Part shown: positions 33,206 to 43,443 of the stretch, in pieces
Position numbering within the stretch: the first letter of the stretch is position 1
Layout: each line of letters begins with the position of its first letter
DNA from: Bicyclus anynana
Lineage: Eukaryota > Arthropoda > Insecta > Lepidoptera > Nymphalidae
DNA: 64,000 nucleotides
Reading direction: 5' to 3'
NCBI RefSeq assembly: GCF_947172395.1
Contig: NC_069084.1
Location: 3,473,107-3,537,106 of the forward strand
Translations under genes and position numbers: made by a program
The notes under the pieces: generated by a model
The model's database searches: none
What the model saw: the letters and a program-made list of their open reading frames with translations, nothing else
Told to the model about the DNA's origin: nothing

Positions 33206-33231
33206 GGGCGACAGTTCCTAACAACCCGAAA

Positions 33232-33272
33232 AAAAAGTAACCCGATAGGAATTACCTATCGGGTTACTTTTT
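33232..33272. repeat. Perfect 18-bp hairpin
   Basis: AAAAAGTAACCCGATAGG (33232-33249) and CCTATCGGGTTACTTTTT (33255-33272) are exact complements with loop AATTA. It lies 27 bp after the SINE-C end. Confidence 0.96.
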
Positions 33273-34056
33273 AAAAATCTACGCACGGCTTAAATAATAA
33301 TTTAACGTACTCAGCCAAAAACACATTCACAGTAAAAAAATCACATGAACGGGTTACCTACGAAAAAATGCCAGTCTTCGCTACTAACTATTTTCGATTA
33401 TAAATATCTACAAATTTACTTTAATTCTTTTGAAATAATATTCATTCTCTCCCAAGAAATGCAACACTAATATGTGTAACAATGGCGGACTTATGACGTT
33501 TTCAACGCAATAGTCGTTTTGACGTTTGCTGTCAAATGTCATGTCATAGTTGCTTTATGGGCGCCATCTTGACATAACTCAAAAACTTGGGTTTTAATTT
33601 TATTCATTTCTTTTTATTTAGTTACAATTATTCCCTTAATTATATTTTAACAAATACCCTGTATTTTTTAAATTTTAATGATACGGGGTACAAGAATGGG
33701 CCTGGAATGGACCGTCTCCTTTCTAATAGCAAGCTATAAAAAAGTTCCAATAGAATCCAGTTGGTTTTAAAGAATTTTTCATGCCCACTGAGTAAGCCGC
33801 TTAAAAAGCCCAGCTACACCTCGGAGATCAATACAGCAAACTGGTTCATACTGGTTGACAAAGTTTTTATTGGACCGTTAGTTGAAGAGCTTTGGAATTT
33901 TTTGCCTATTCGAAATTTCGACGGAACAATGTTCGATTGTTAACAAGTTGGCATTCAAAACGGGAGCAGCCCGAGACTTGGAGTCTAATAAAATTGTTAG
34001 GTCAGTACTTGTGAAAATCGGACATGATATAAAGCAAATTTCAAAAAAAAAAAAAA
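33273..34056. other. No gene recognised
   Basis: Frames at 33761-33943 and 33882-34148 overlap each other; the second runs into the LINE copy. The stretch 33690-34050 looks like old coding sequence (ELWNFLPIRNFDGTMFDC) but I cannot name a family. Confidence 0.35.
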
Positions 34057-34392
34057 ATTCAAGTAGGCTCAGTTTACAAGCACTTTTGATACGTCAGTTG
34101 ACTATTTGTAAAGATTCTACCACCGGTTCGCAAGGCAGGTTCTGCTGAGAAGAAACCGGCAAGAAACTCAACAGTAGCACTTTTAAAAAAATCATACAAT
34201 ATTATAATTTACATTACAATTTCTTATAGTTTTAATTCCTGTGTGAAGGTGGAAACTCATCCAATGCATTATCCAAGCATCTTTATCATTGAGGAACTCA
34301 TCAATGGTGTAGTAACCTCGACTAAGTAAATGTTTTTTGACACATTGCTTAAAGCTATGCATTGGCAGGTCCATCATAGTCTTAGGAATCAT
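34057..34392 (-). pseudogene. Jockey-like LINE 3' end, second copy
   Basis: The minus frame reads TMMDLPMHSFKQCVKKHLLS, then RGYYTIDEFLNDKDAW, nearly the same as the copy at 20797-21185. The following CDS end is changed by small mutations. The 3' UTR ends GTAAACTGAGCCTACTTGAA, with an adjacent poly-A (sense) at 34044-34057. Truncated at the 5' side, no catalytic domain. Confidence 0.85.
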
Positions 34393-34429
34393 TCATTTAC
34401 TTCATTTATTTATTCTTTATTCATTTATT

Positions 34430-34475
34430 TCAATTAGGCTTAGTTTACAAGCACTTTTGGAAAGTCAAGTTAGGT
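34430..34475 (-). mobile_element. Jockey-like LINE 3' tail fragment
   Basis: TTAGGCTTAGTTTACAAGCA then CTTTTGGAAAGTCAAGTTAG is the complement of the LINE 3' UTR, starting again just beyond the larger copy. Either a second insertion or a rearranged piece. Confidence 0.65.
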
Positions 34476-35012
34476 CATGATTTAATGGTGGTAATGAAAG
34501 TCGAAAACTTAAAATTAAAGTCACCCCGGACCGAGAAGGGCCCACAACAAACTCAGTCAAGGTTTATTATTTTTTTGTTTACCACCATTTTATTTTTTTC
34601 TTTCTTTCTTTATTTTCTTACTGAGATATTACGACTGTGAGTGTTACGGTAAACATATCAGTCAAAACATAAGTCTATACTCAATATTATTCGGTAGACT
34701 GACCACAAATTTCCAGAAACTGCGGGTATTAATTAAGCAAATCGAAACTGGCATCATAACGCTGTGCATCACGTATTTGAATCGGCAAGCGCTGTTGCGA
34801 ACGCATCGGCCGGGCATTTGGTTTGTGGCCAAATCATATTTAAGCCTAATCCGTGTAAGCGGACGCGTGGACACAATGTGTTTACGCCATTCTCTATGCC
34901 TAAGCTATTGTTTATGGATCGTTTGAAGTTGCAACAAAATGTTTGTACAAATGAGACTGGCCATTCATCATTGCTAGGTCCAATTTATACTATAGACATG
35001 TTACGTGTCTAC
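34476..35012. other. No gene confirmed
   Basis: Frames on both strands (34662-34874 minus, 34764-35015 plus) overlap. Less AT-rich between 34770 and 34880 (GCGGACGCGTGGAC). No domain recognised. Confidence 0.4.
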
Positions 35013-35503
35013 TAGACTACAAGCCCTTGAACAAAAATTACATGTGAAATAAACCAACATGAACATAATAACTCTGAGCACTATGCCGTCATTTCTGAGC
35101 GGTACAGGTGAGTACGCGAGTGAAGAGTAAGGCTTGCGACTCTTATCTTTCGACTCCTGCGCTGTAAATATGTACGGCGTTTACGGGTAACGTATCTGCA
35201 AAGTACATACATGCAATCTGCAATTGTCGACAATTAAAAGTTTGTTCTGACTTCTGGCACCACCATTTTAGCACGGCACTAGGACATTTATTTTTAATCA
35301 TCTTTAACACTATAACAAAACCGTACCTACATTAATACTAATTAGTCGTAATTCATCATTTGTACCTGAGAAATTCCATTCACTCGCGTACTCACCACTG
35401 TAGAAATGACGGCATAGTGTTCAGAGTTATTTTCTGATATAGTAACAGCCTTCTAAGCGTATTCATTACACAGGTAATATTTGTTCAAGGACTTGTAGTC
35501 TAT
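35013..35503. mobile_element. MITE-6, about 490 bp, long inverted ends
   Basis: Outer ends TAGACTACAAGCCCTTGAAC and GTTCAAGGACTTGTAGTCTA (the latter on the plus strand at the right side) are inverted copies. A second inverted block lies inside: AATAACTCTGAGCACTATGC at 35067 against the complement at 35412-35431, continuing to GTGAGTACGCGAGTGAA. The TIRs therefore span roughly 110 bp with one unmatched patch. No coding capacity. Confidence 0.85.
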
Positions 35504-35795
35504 ACGAAGTTAGTAACAAGCCCTCCATGAATATATTTGGCAAGTCCTTGGCTAATTAGTAGGACAAGAATTTCAGTTGTAAACTTTAATAGTCTTTGTC
35601 TTTCTAGATAATAAAATAAGCTGTTGAAAATGTTTGCTACAATAAAACAAAGCAAGAGCAGTTGCTAATCTATATTATTGAGTGTAATAACATTTTGAAA
35701 ATGGCATGACGATATAATGCGGCTTTTCTGAGCGCTGTGCGCGTACTGAATTATTGGCGTAACTGTAGGGTTGTAGGAAAAGGAAAAAGTGCAAT
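35504..35795. other. No gene recognised
   Basis: AT-rich spacer between MITE-6 and a SINE-B head. Confidence 0.4.
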
Positions 35796-35890
35796 AGTTA
35801 TAGCCCAGTGGATATGATCTCTGCCTCCGATTCCGGAGAGTGTGGGTTCGAATCCGAAATCTCCAAATTTTCAGTTGTGGCATTTTGAGA
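35796..35890 (+). mobile_element. SINE-B copy 7, head only
   Basis: TATAGCCCAGTGGATATGAT, CTCTGCCTCCGATTCCGGAG, B box GGTTCGAATCC, ending near TTTTCAGTTGTGGCATTTTG. The rest of the SINE is absent. Confidence 0.88.
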
Positions 35891-36237
35891 TTAATTTTAA
35901 GAAGAAATTAAAGAAAGTTTTCCTTGGGGACCATCGACGGATTTACTATACAGAAATTATTTTGCACCTTTTTTATTTTTTTTTATTATTTCTTTTTATA
36001 ATATTAAATTCTTAGGTTACCTTAGTTTTAAGTATCTCATTAAAATTAGATTTAGCAATTACTTTTATATAATAACTAGAATAATGAGCGTCAACTCGCC
36101 AACAAACTGCCTGTACAGTTTGGCGAGAGTATCGATATGTTAAATAATTATTATATCTTATCAATAAAATAAATAAAAAAAAAAGAAATGAAATATCACG
36201 TGTCACAAACTTTTATTTATAATATAGAGTTACTTTC

Positions 36238-36317
36238 GTACTCGTAGTAACAGCCTTCTAAGCGTTATATGTTGGTTCATTTCACAGGTTAATTTGGTCT
36301 ATGGGCTTGTAGTCTAG
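36238..36317 (-). mobile_element. MITE-6 end fragment
   Basis: GTAACAGCCTTCTAAGCG and GGGCTTGTAGTCTA reproduce the right end of MITE-6 (35440-35502), about 810 bp further on in the same orientation. The TTGGTTCATTTCACAGG between them matches the left-end sequence better than the right end. Confidence 0.75.
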
Positions 36318-36460
36318 TATGTCTGGGGTTTACTTTTTGTTTTTTTTCTTGTTGATAATGTAGCTATCAACTTATTTAATTCGAGAAATATAGTACTGAG
36401 GATTTACGGAGAGTTAGATAACCGTTACGAATCGTACGTATTATTAACTTGTTTGTAAAA

Positions 36461-36616
36461 GGTATATAAGAGCGCGCAGCGCGTCGGTACGATATGGATA
36501 AAATTCGAAGCGCAAACGAGAAGTCGAATTATGACTTTCACGTGAGTGAAAAGCACGGAGCGATTGACGCGCGACGCAAATTTTATGACGTGAGTGCCAA
36601 AACCATTCTTACCTAA
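36461..36616 (+). promoter_or_regulatory. Candidate core promoter with 40-codon frame
   Basis: TATATAAGAGCGCGC is a good TATA-box match in an otherwise AT-rich, low-information region, and the next 130 bp are clearly GC-richer. An ATG at 36494 opens a frame of 40 codons (MDKIRSANEKSNYDFHVSEK then HGAIDARRKFYDVSAK) to a stop at 36614. Two donor-like GTGAGT sites lie in frame with it at 36542 and 36590. It could be a first exon, a retroelement promoter, or chance. No homology is recognised and no downstream exon was found. Confidence 0.2.
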
Positions 36617-36701
36617 TTGCAAGTAAATTAAATAACATAACTAAAAACAAAATGGCCATGTTCAAGATATATACCTAATTTTTATTAAACAAATTTAATA
36701 A

Positions 36702-36773
36702 CATTATTATTATTATTATTTTATTTTAATTATTATTATCTTATTTTCTTAAACAAAAATTTAAGAAAATAAG
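36702..36773. repeat. (ATT)n tract and perfect 14-bp hairpin
   Basis: An (ATT)n-rich tract is followed by CTTATTTTCTTAAA (36740-36753) and TTTAAGAAAATAAG (36760-36773), exact complements around CAAAAA. Confidence 0.9.
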
Positions 36774-37692
36774 TTTGCTTTTCCTGAGATTGAAAGCAAA
36801 ATGTGAGCAAAACATGTATTTAAAAAAAAAATAAACTATCGAGAAAAGTTTTACAAATTCTGTATTTTGTATAGTCATAACCAAGCTAACACTTTGAAAT
36901 ATCATTTACCCAAATATCAGGCTCCTAACTTTTCCAGAATCTGAGATCCAGAACTATTTGTAACCACCAAATTACATATTGTACACTCTTAATTATAATA
37001 ATACTATTTAACCGACACTTTTTCAGTAATTTTCGTTATTTTCTATGAATTAAACCGTACTACCATTAGAATAGTAGGTACTATTAATTTGACAATATTA
37101 ACCAAAGGTTTTGTTGAATATAAAGTATCAGCAATGTTCTTTTAAAACACTTTTGAAATACTCAAGAAAGCGGTGGCTACTACAAAATTTCGTGTAACAA
37201 GTTTAAAACAATTTCCGCAACAAAGGTTTTTCGATGGTTTGTGAAAGCAACGCGGCACCGCGTTGGTTATTGAATTTTAAAATCGTTAGGATTTTAAAAT
37301 TCCAAACGCCCCGCGCAGTACGCGCGCTCCAAGCTGTGGACAGATTACGTTAAAAATAGCGTTATTCGTTATTCCGCTATTCGTTATACCGTTCAATGGA
37401 AAACTTAAAAAATACTTCAACTGAAAGTCCCATAAAAATTTCTATAACTTTCTCGCCGAGTCAGAGGTGACTTGGATTTGTAAAACTTTTTCGATTAAGC
37501 ACTTTGGAACCGGTTTTCAATTTTTTATCCCCTATAGGGCCCGCCCACACTTGTACCAGAGTAGCTCAGAGTAAAAACGGACTTGTATTTTGTTTCATAC
37601 ATTTTTTATGAAATAGAGGAACGGTGCAGTTGATTGCAAGATTGAGACAATTCAAACTAAATATGTAAATTTAAGCTTGTATATGAAACGTG
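36774..37692. other. No gene recognised
   Basis: Mostly AT-rich. The stretch 37240-37340 holds GC-rich motifs (CAACGCGGCACCGCGTTGG, a short palindrome, and CGCCCCGCGCAGTACGCGCG). CGTTATTCGTTATTCCGC repeats near 37355-37390. No coding signal. Confidence 0.45.
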
Positions 37693-38350
37693 AAAGCCTA
37701 GATAGCCCAGTGGATATAACCTCTGCCTCCGATTCTGGAAGGTGTGTGTTCGGTCCAGGGGGTATGCACCAACTTTTCAGTTGAATGCATTTAAATAATT
37801 TAAAATTTCGACGGCCTCCGTGGCGCAGTGGTATGCGCAGTGGATTTACAAAACGGAGGTCCTGGGTTCGATCCCCGGCTGGGCAAATTGAGATTTTGTT
37901 AATTTGTCCAGGTCTGGCGGGTGGGAGGCTTCGGCCGTGGCTAGTCACCACCCTACCGGCAAAAGATGTACCGCCAAGCGATTTAGCGTTCCGGTACGAT
38001 GTTGTGTAGAAACCGAAAGGGGTGTGGATATTCATCCTCCTCCTAACATCTTAGCCCGTTAAGTTAGCCCGCTTCCATCTTAGACTCCATTATCATTTAC
38101 CATCAGGTGAGATTGTAGTCAAGGGCTAACTTGTAAAAGAATAAAAAAAAAAAAAGAGTCACGTGTCTCAAAAACGGTGAAGGAAAAACTTCGTTGGGAA
38201 ACCTGCATACCAGAGAATTTTCTTAATTATCTGCGTGTGTAAAGTGTGCAAATCCGCATTGGGCCAGCGTGGAGGACTGTTGGCCTAACCCCTCTCATTC
38301 TGAATGGAGACTGGAGCTCAGCAGTGAGCCGAATATGATAATGATGAATA
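37693..38350 (+). mobile_element. SINE-B copy 8, split by SINE-A
   Basis: Head and first part at 37693-37809 (GATAGCCCAGTGGATATAAC, CTCTGCCTCC) and the rest at 38156-38350 (CACGTGTCTC, GGCCAGCGTGGAGGACTGTT, GAGCTCAGCAGTGAGCCGAA). The two pieces join in the normal family order once SINE-A copy 7 is removed. Confidence 0.93.
37810..38155 (+). mobile_element. SINE-A copy 7, full length, nested in SINE-B
   Basis: Complete copy: GACGGCCTCCGTGGCGCAGT head, A box TGGCGCAGTGGTATGCG, B box GGTTCGATCCC at 37865-37875, body, and a poly-A tail to 38155. A short internal duplication of the TTAGCCCG block lies near 38050. No clear TSD is visible. The overlapping 74- and 127-codon frames are SINE sequence. 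Confidence 0.95.
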
Positions 38351-38845
38351 ATATGAAACGATATAATTAAATAAATAAAAATAATAATAAGTAAATACCT
38401 ATGCGTGATTGCAGTACTTGCTTATTGTGGTATTTGGGTCCCTATGTCTATGACAGATATTGCCCGCTAACTGCCATTTCAGTTTGCTAATACTTTGGGC
38501 TACATCAGTAGTCTTTAGACAGACATTTATTTTTTATAACAAAATATTCATTGTTTATTTGTATATTACTAAGTCAAAGTATACGTGATTTCAATGATTT
38601 TAGACAATTTCGACGGCAAACAATCTAGATCTTTTGGTCACGACAAATAATTGAACCATAGACTTCCTGGATTCATGCTATCCCATGTATCCCAAGAGTC
38701 TAGCTTACGCAATCGATTAAATATGAACTTTATGTATGATATAGTTCCTCGCATGTCGCAGTTTCCCCGGGGATTTTCCTTGCAATTCCATACGAGCGGA
38801 ATGAAATAGATTACTTCGATTGTAGCAATCGAGTATACAATCTGC
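38351..38845. other. No gene recognised
   Basis: AT-rich DNA with no recognised repeat. Confidence 0.45.
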
Positions 38846-38880
38846 AGTAAGGAACGTAGCTATTATTTCTATATATTGAA
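38846..38880 (+). repeat. 35-bp direct repeat, source copy
   Basis: Positions 38846-38880 are identical to 39320-39354 (starting AGTAAGGAACGTAGC, ending TATATTGAA). The second copy lies at the 5' edge of an RTE insertion. Confidence 0.95.
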
Positions 38881-39024
38881 CTACTATTTCTCAGTTACTG
38901 ATCCGTATCTGTTTCTCAACGTTGAAGATAGGTTTGCTTCAATTTTTGAAACGGTTTGATTTTTTTTTTGGTAAGAGATTTTGTTGTTTGATATAATCTG
39001 ATATTTTTTTAGTATATGTAATAT

Positions 39025-39217
39025 GAGCTGACGCCGCGCGGTTTCACCCTTGTGGTTCCCGTTCCCGTAGAAATACGAGGATAACCTATAGCCTTCCTCG
39101 ATAAATGGGCTATCTAACACTGAAAGAATTTTTTAAATCGGACCAGTAGTTCCTGAGATTAACGCGTTCAAGCACACAAATAAATAAACTTTTCAGCTTT
39201 ATAATATTAGTATAGAT
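39025..39217 (+). mobile_element. TE-D2 copy, full length
   Basis: GAGCTGACGCCGCGCGGTTT, GTTCCCGTTCCCGTAGAAAT, CTTCCTCGATAAATGGGCTA, ATCGGACCAGTAGTTCCTGA and the end TTATAATATTAGTATAGAT. The best-preserved TE-D2 copy here, about 190 bp. Confidence 0.92.
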
Positions 39218-39308
39218 ACATTCACAAAACAATAAGTATTTATTAAAAAAAACAACAAAAACACATCGATATAATCCAAACGGATCAATCAACCGGATTA
39301 CGTCTCAT

Positions 39309-39811
39309 AATATGACTGTAGTAAGGAACGTAGCTATTATTTCTATATATTGAAGCCAAAAGTCTTCGAGCAGTGCATGTTGCCAGTGATGGCCTATGGT
39401 TCCGATACTTGGTCGCTAACTATGGGCCTCATAAGAAGGCTCAAAAGTCACACAGCGAGCGATGGAACGAGCTATGTTAGGAGTATCTCTGCGTGATCGA
39501 ATGAGAAATGAGGAGATCCGCAGAGGAACCAAAGTCACCGACATAGCTCAACGAGTCGCGAAGCTGATGTGGCAATGAGCGGGGCACATAGTTCGAAGAG
39601 TTGATGGACTTTGGGGTCCCAAAGTGCTGGAATAGCGACCTCGCACTAGTACGCGCAGTTTTGGTCGACCCCCCACCAGGTGGACTGACGACAGGGATTC
39701 GCTGGATGCAGGTGGCTCAGTATCGTGATGTTTGGAAGTCCCTACAAAAGGCCTATGTCCTGCAGTGGACGTCCATATGGTGATATGATGATGATGATGA
39801 ATATGTCTGTA
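39309..39811 (+). mobile_element. RTE-type LINE 3' end with 5' filler
   Basis: From about 39350 the RTE ORF2 C-terminal region is readable: KVFEQCMLPVMAYGSDTWSL and RRLK in one frame, then after frameshifts GVPKCWNSDLALVRAVLVDP and WKSLQKAYVLQWTSIW, ending in a short (TGA)n. The flanks AATATGACTGTA (39309-39320) and AATATGTCTGTA (39800-39811) form a probable 12-bp TSD with one mismatch. Between the left flank and the RTE lie about 30 bp that copy 38846-38880. The motifs fit RTE-clade endonuclease/reverse transcriptase tails. Catalytic parts are missing. Confidence 0.85.
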
Positions 39812-40147
39812 ATTTCACTTTAAAAAAATGTTTAAAAGTACCTTTGCGTTGATATAAATAAAAAGCGTCTTAAAAGTATCCAAGGTCTAGGGTTAGTCTA
39901 GAAGTACAGAATTTGAAGAGAAATTAATGAACTATACGAATTCAGTTCTCCACCTTGCGTTGTATTCCTCATTACGGAGGGCCTTGAACTTTTCTACTAA
40001 TGAGTTGTTTTTGAACGTCTCTTCGCGACGTATGTGGCTTGGCTTATTGCGAATTGCAGTCTTGTAAGTATTGATTCAGTATTTGATCCAAGCAGTACAT
40101 TGGTTTACGGCTGTAATTCTCTCAAGGACCAGTTTCTGACAAGTATC
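39812..40147. other. No gene recognised
   Basis: TTCCTCATTACGGAGGGCCT near 39967 resembles a block near 55550 (TTCTTCATTACTGAATGTCG) and may be an old repeat. Nothing else. Confidence 0.4.
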
Positions 40148-40275
40148 TATAGCTTGATAAGTTCGTTGATGATACTCCCATGATATGCGGGCAACGGGGG
40201 AAACAGACTGCTCGCTACCCCCACCCGGCCCGCGCAGGCCTTCGGGAGTGTTACGAACGAATTTGCCAAGCTATA
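40148..40275. mobile_element. MITE-3 copy 2, inverted relative to copy 1
   Basis: TATAGCTTGATAAGTTCGTT at the left, GAACGAATTTGCCAAGCTATA at the right, and a core with GATATGCGGGCAACGGGGG and CCCGGCCCGCGCAGG. The complement aligns with 4762-4892 along its whole length. TA lies at both borders. Confidence 0.88.
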
Positions 40276-40335
40276 ATAGCTAGTATAATAGAAAGTAAGT
40301 TTTGTCTTTGGTGCTTACTGCTTGATTTACTTTTC

Positions 40336-40466
40336 GTGCCGCCAAGCGATTTAGCGTTACGGTACGACGTCGCATAGAAACCATAGGAGGTACGGGTAGA
40401 AAAAACTAGTATCTCGTCCAAGTAAGTACGCTTCCATCTTAGACTGCATTATGATTTAACATCGGG
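40336..40466 (+). mobile_element. SINE-A copy 8, internal fragment
   Basis: TGCCGCCAAGCGATTTAGCG, TAGAAACCATAGGAGGTACG and CGCTTCCATCTTAGACTGCA are the middle and 3' body of SINE-A, diverged. Head and tail are absent. Confidence 0.8.
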
Positions 40467-42261
40467 TTTAGACTATCCGACACTTGTCAAGAAAGTTAAA
40501 TCGGCGCCCAAGTCTCTTTTCTTCAACTTTACCAATGATTACTAGTTTTTCATGTGGTAATAGCCTAATTGTTTGCTACAAAGACTTTCTTGTGGAAGGT
40601 CCCAGGCACGCATTTCATAACAAGGGCAGAAATATATTTTCTTTTGGACAAGGGTCTTCATGGCAAAAGTTACAAATAATATTGTTTGTTTTATACCTAC
40701 TAAGAATTTTGATAGTTTGTATAATACTTTACATTAGTGAAGTAATTTAAAATAATGGCAAACAGTTAACTCCTTATTTTCGACGCAGCGTGTACCAAGA
40801 GCTATTTACATTTTGTTGTTGTATTACTAGAAAATTTATTTCCACGAAGAAATTGCCATTTTCTCAAGAGCCAGGCGAAAATGAAAAGTGCCTTAGTTGC
40901 GTAGTCGCGCGGTTTCGGCGAGGTTATAATTTGGGTTTATTAAAGCGAAATGTGGGTAAATTTCTCTGTTTTGCAGATTTAAAGTTTGTTCGCAGATTGT
41001 GTTACTGTGAACTCCCAATTTCGTTCTTTGCGAGAATTTAATTTAATTTTCGTAACAGCTTTGTTTTAACACTGTGCCTCGCAGTATCCTTACCCTACGT
41101 TACCGTGAAAGTAAGTATTACTTACACGTATCTATAGTACTAGGTTCCGAAGTCCGAGCTGCGCGACCTACCTCGCAGACCTACCGCCAGCCGGCCAGCG
41201 CACTCCCATCATAAATGCGCGTGTAGTACCTATTTGACGTAGGCGTCCACTGACCCGCATCGTAGGTGTTGGACGGTGCGGATCTGTTGACCAATCAATA
41301 TTTTGTTTACACGTAGGGATACAGTTTTTCGTAAGCATATTGAAAGCAAATAAAGTTAAGTAATTATGACGTAAGTACAAACTCTTCAGCATTATATATT
41401 AGTATCATCCATCATCATCGATCTAAAGTGTTATCGACGCGATGCAACGACTTGCGGTACGGACCGCTTCAGTGTGCTCGTGGCGTTCGAGCCGTCCACA
41501 TCTCTTGTTGTGTAATTCTTTATGGGTTACTTGGGATAGGCGGGGAGAGTGACTTGAGTGGAAAAGGGGAGTGTTTGTTAACAGTTAAAGGCGCCTTTAA
41601 CCCTACTCACATAGTTCACAAGTACGTGACTTCAGTCAAGGTCATTCTCTGCCATTCTAGGGTCTTATTTTGGTTACAGTTTGATTTGTTAATTAAGTTG
41701 TCCTGACAAGTGTTGTGAATCATAACCTTTGTTAGACATTAGTTTTCTTATTTTTGTAATCACCTTTGAGTCCACTAAAATAAGTTAGATTAAATTTTTT
41801 GATATCCAAGAACAAAGACAAAGGAAAACAGAAACTCTGGATTGGGTCTTATGTCTTAGGTGGTAAATGATGATCTCATTTCAAACTTGAAATTCAAATT
41901 CAATTTCCTTTTGTTTCAGAACTGTCATTACAGTTCTAGCAAAAAATAATTTGAATTTGAGTTTCATGTTTAAAATGAAAAATATGAACTTGTACCTATA
42001 TTTTTGATTCCATTGGTATCAAAGAAGCACGACAAATTATGAAACGAAACACTTTGGGTCGTAAGGTACACAGTACCTCATAACTCTTGAGGCAACAGAG
42101 TACATTCATCACTTCAGAGTGAGTACGGCGGTTGGTGTGGTACAAACGACTATCATAATTTAACTTGTAGCAAGCTTTACAATCATAAACGTACAATTCT
42201 CGAAATGAAATTTTTAGAGCTTTCGAGCTTGGGAATAGTGTATTTAGGTAGGGCTATAATC
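40467..42261. other. No gene confirmed
   Basis: Several 66-92 codon frames (40484-40750, 40790-41041, 41168-41392 minus, 41428-41706) have no recognisable domain. GC is raised at 41150-41290 and 41440-41500. If this window has a real host exon outside 36.5 kb, these are candidates, but I see no splice-bounded homology. Confidence 0.35.
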
Positions 42262-42420
42262 ATTAATGACTGAAGTGGCAATTGGCAGGCGCATAGTTCT
42301 AAGCGCTGTGTTGATTGAACCCCCTCCCCCCCCCTAGGTAGATTGAGGACATCAAGCGTGTTGCATGGAAGTCCATGCAAGAGTCCTATGTCCAGCAGTG
42401 GACGTCCAACCTATAGATGA
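42262..42420 (+). mobile_element. RTE-type LINE 3' end, decayed
   Basis: GAAGTGGCAATTGGCAGGCG, GGTAGATTGAGGACATCAAG, AAGTCCATGCAAGAGTCCTA and CCAGCAGTGGACGTCCAACC follow the order of the RTE copies at 14954 and 39549. A possible ATGACT duplication at its edges is too short to trust. Confidence 0.8.
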
Positions 42421-42449
42421 CTAACTGCAAATAGTAAAATTAGACCACT

Positions 42450-42632
42450 TCTTTATAATTCTCTAAATTTGCTCTTGACAACAATCTAACCTGATGGTTA
42501 GTGATGATGCAATCTAAGGTAAGCGGGCTAACTTAACTAGCCTCGACCTCCCACCAGCCAGATCTGAATCAATTAAGAAAACCTCAATCGGTTCAAACGG
42601 GGATCGAATCTAGGACCTCAGTCTTGTAAATT
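42450..42632 (-). mobile_element. SINE-A copy 9, internally deleted
   Basis: The minus strand runs from ATTTACAAGACTGAGGTCCT and GGATCCCC-like B-box region through CTGGTGGGAGGTCGAGGC. It lacks the CGATTTAGCGTTCCGG middle and ends in the GTCAAGAGC tail region. Confidence 0.85.
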
Positions 42633-43115
42633 CGCTTTTATATATGTATTTAGATAGTGTACAGTAAATAAATAGAAAAGTACATTCATCACAGAGAAAA
42701 TAAAATAATTACAATAAATAAAATGGCGAGTCGTGCAGAAAATAACCCAGCGATGGAGGTTTATAGGATTAAAATAGTCGACATTTCTAAAATTGCAGGA
42801 CAAAATCCTCGCACTGCATGTTAATGTAGAATTTCCTAACGTCATTAGAGCCAACAAAATGTGCTCACGTAATTACAATTGTACGTTTTATTCTGGGAAT
42901 TTCGTGTTTAGAAAATTTGATTTCTGGCTACCCACCTAAATCTGTATGTACTGAAACTGTAATCTGTGTGACTTCGGATCGGGCGTGCGTTCGAGCCCTG
43001 GGTCGTGCAAAGCTTTTCTTTTTTTTTTTTGAAAAAATCCTGTTAACAAATCAACGCGAGTTGGGGAGTTTTTCTGTTAGTCATAAATATCTGACCTGGC
43101 CGATTAGCAGTCTCT
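42633..43115. other. No gene recognised
   Basis: A TTCGAGCCC motif near 42990 resembles a tRNA T arm but lacks an A box and a folded context. Rejected as an RNA gene. Confidence 0.45.
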
Positions 43116-43443
43116 GACAACCTCCGTGGCGCAGTGGTATGCGCGCTGGATTTACAAGACGGAGATCCTGGGATCGGTCCCCGGCTAGGCCAATTGAGGT
43201 TTTCTTAATTGGTCCAGGTCTGGCTGGTGGGAGGCTTCGGCCGTGGCTAGTTACCACCCTACCGACAAAGACGTACCGCCAAGCGATTAAGCGTTCCGGT
43301 ACGATGTCGTGTAGAAACCGAAAGGAGTGTGGATTTTCATCCTCCTCCTAACAAAATAGCCCGCTTCCATCCTAGACTGCATCATCACTTACCATCAGGT
43401 GAGATTGTAGTCAAGGGGTTACTTGTAAAGAATTAAAAAAAAA
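43116..43443 (+). mobile_element. SINE-A copy 10, full length
   Basis: Complete: GACAACCTCCGTGGCGCAGT head, TGCGCGCTGGATTTACAAGA, a B box with one change (GGGATCGGTCCCC), full body, and A-rich tail. The TTACAAG anticodon-loop region and GGTCC variable region suggest a tRNA-Val-like source, which is an inference. Confidence 0.94.

Noticed and set aside
32892..33224. 110-codon minus frame
   Set aside because: Half of it is SINE-C antisense (the GNRTHDRDC motif is the SINE B-box region translated).
37810..37880. tRNA gene
   Set aside because: The A and B boxes are good, but this is the head of a dispersed SINE with a long body and poly-A tail, and the acceptor stem does not close as in a functional tRNA.
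37785..38035. 74- and 127-codon frames that look conserved across the window
   Set aside because: Similar frames recur at 43139, 48789 and 59004 because all lie in SINE-A copies. The conservation is of the SINE, not of a protein.
42960..43010. tRNA T-arm-like motif GCGTTCGAGCCC
   Set aside because: No matching A box or cloverleaf around it.
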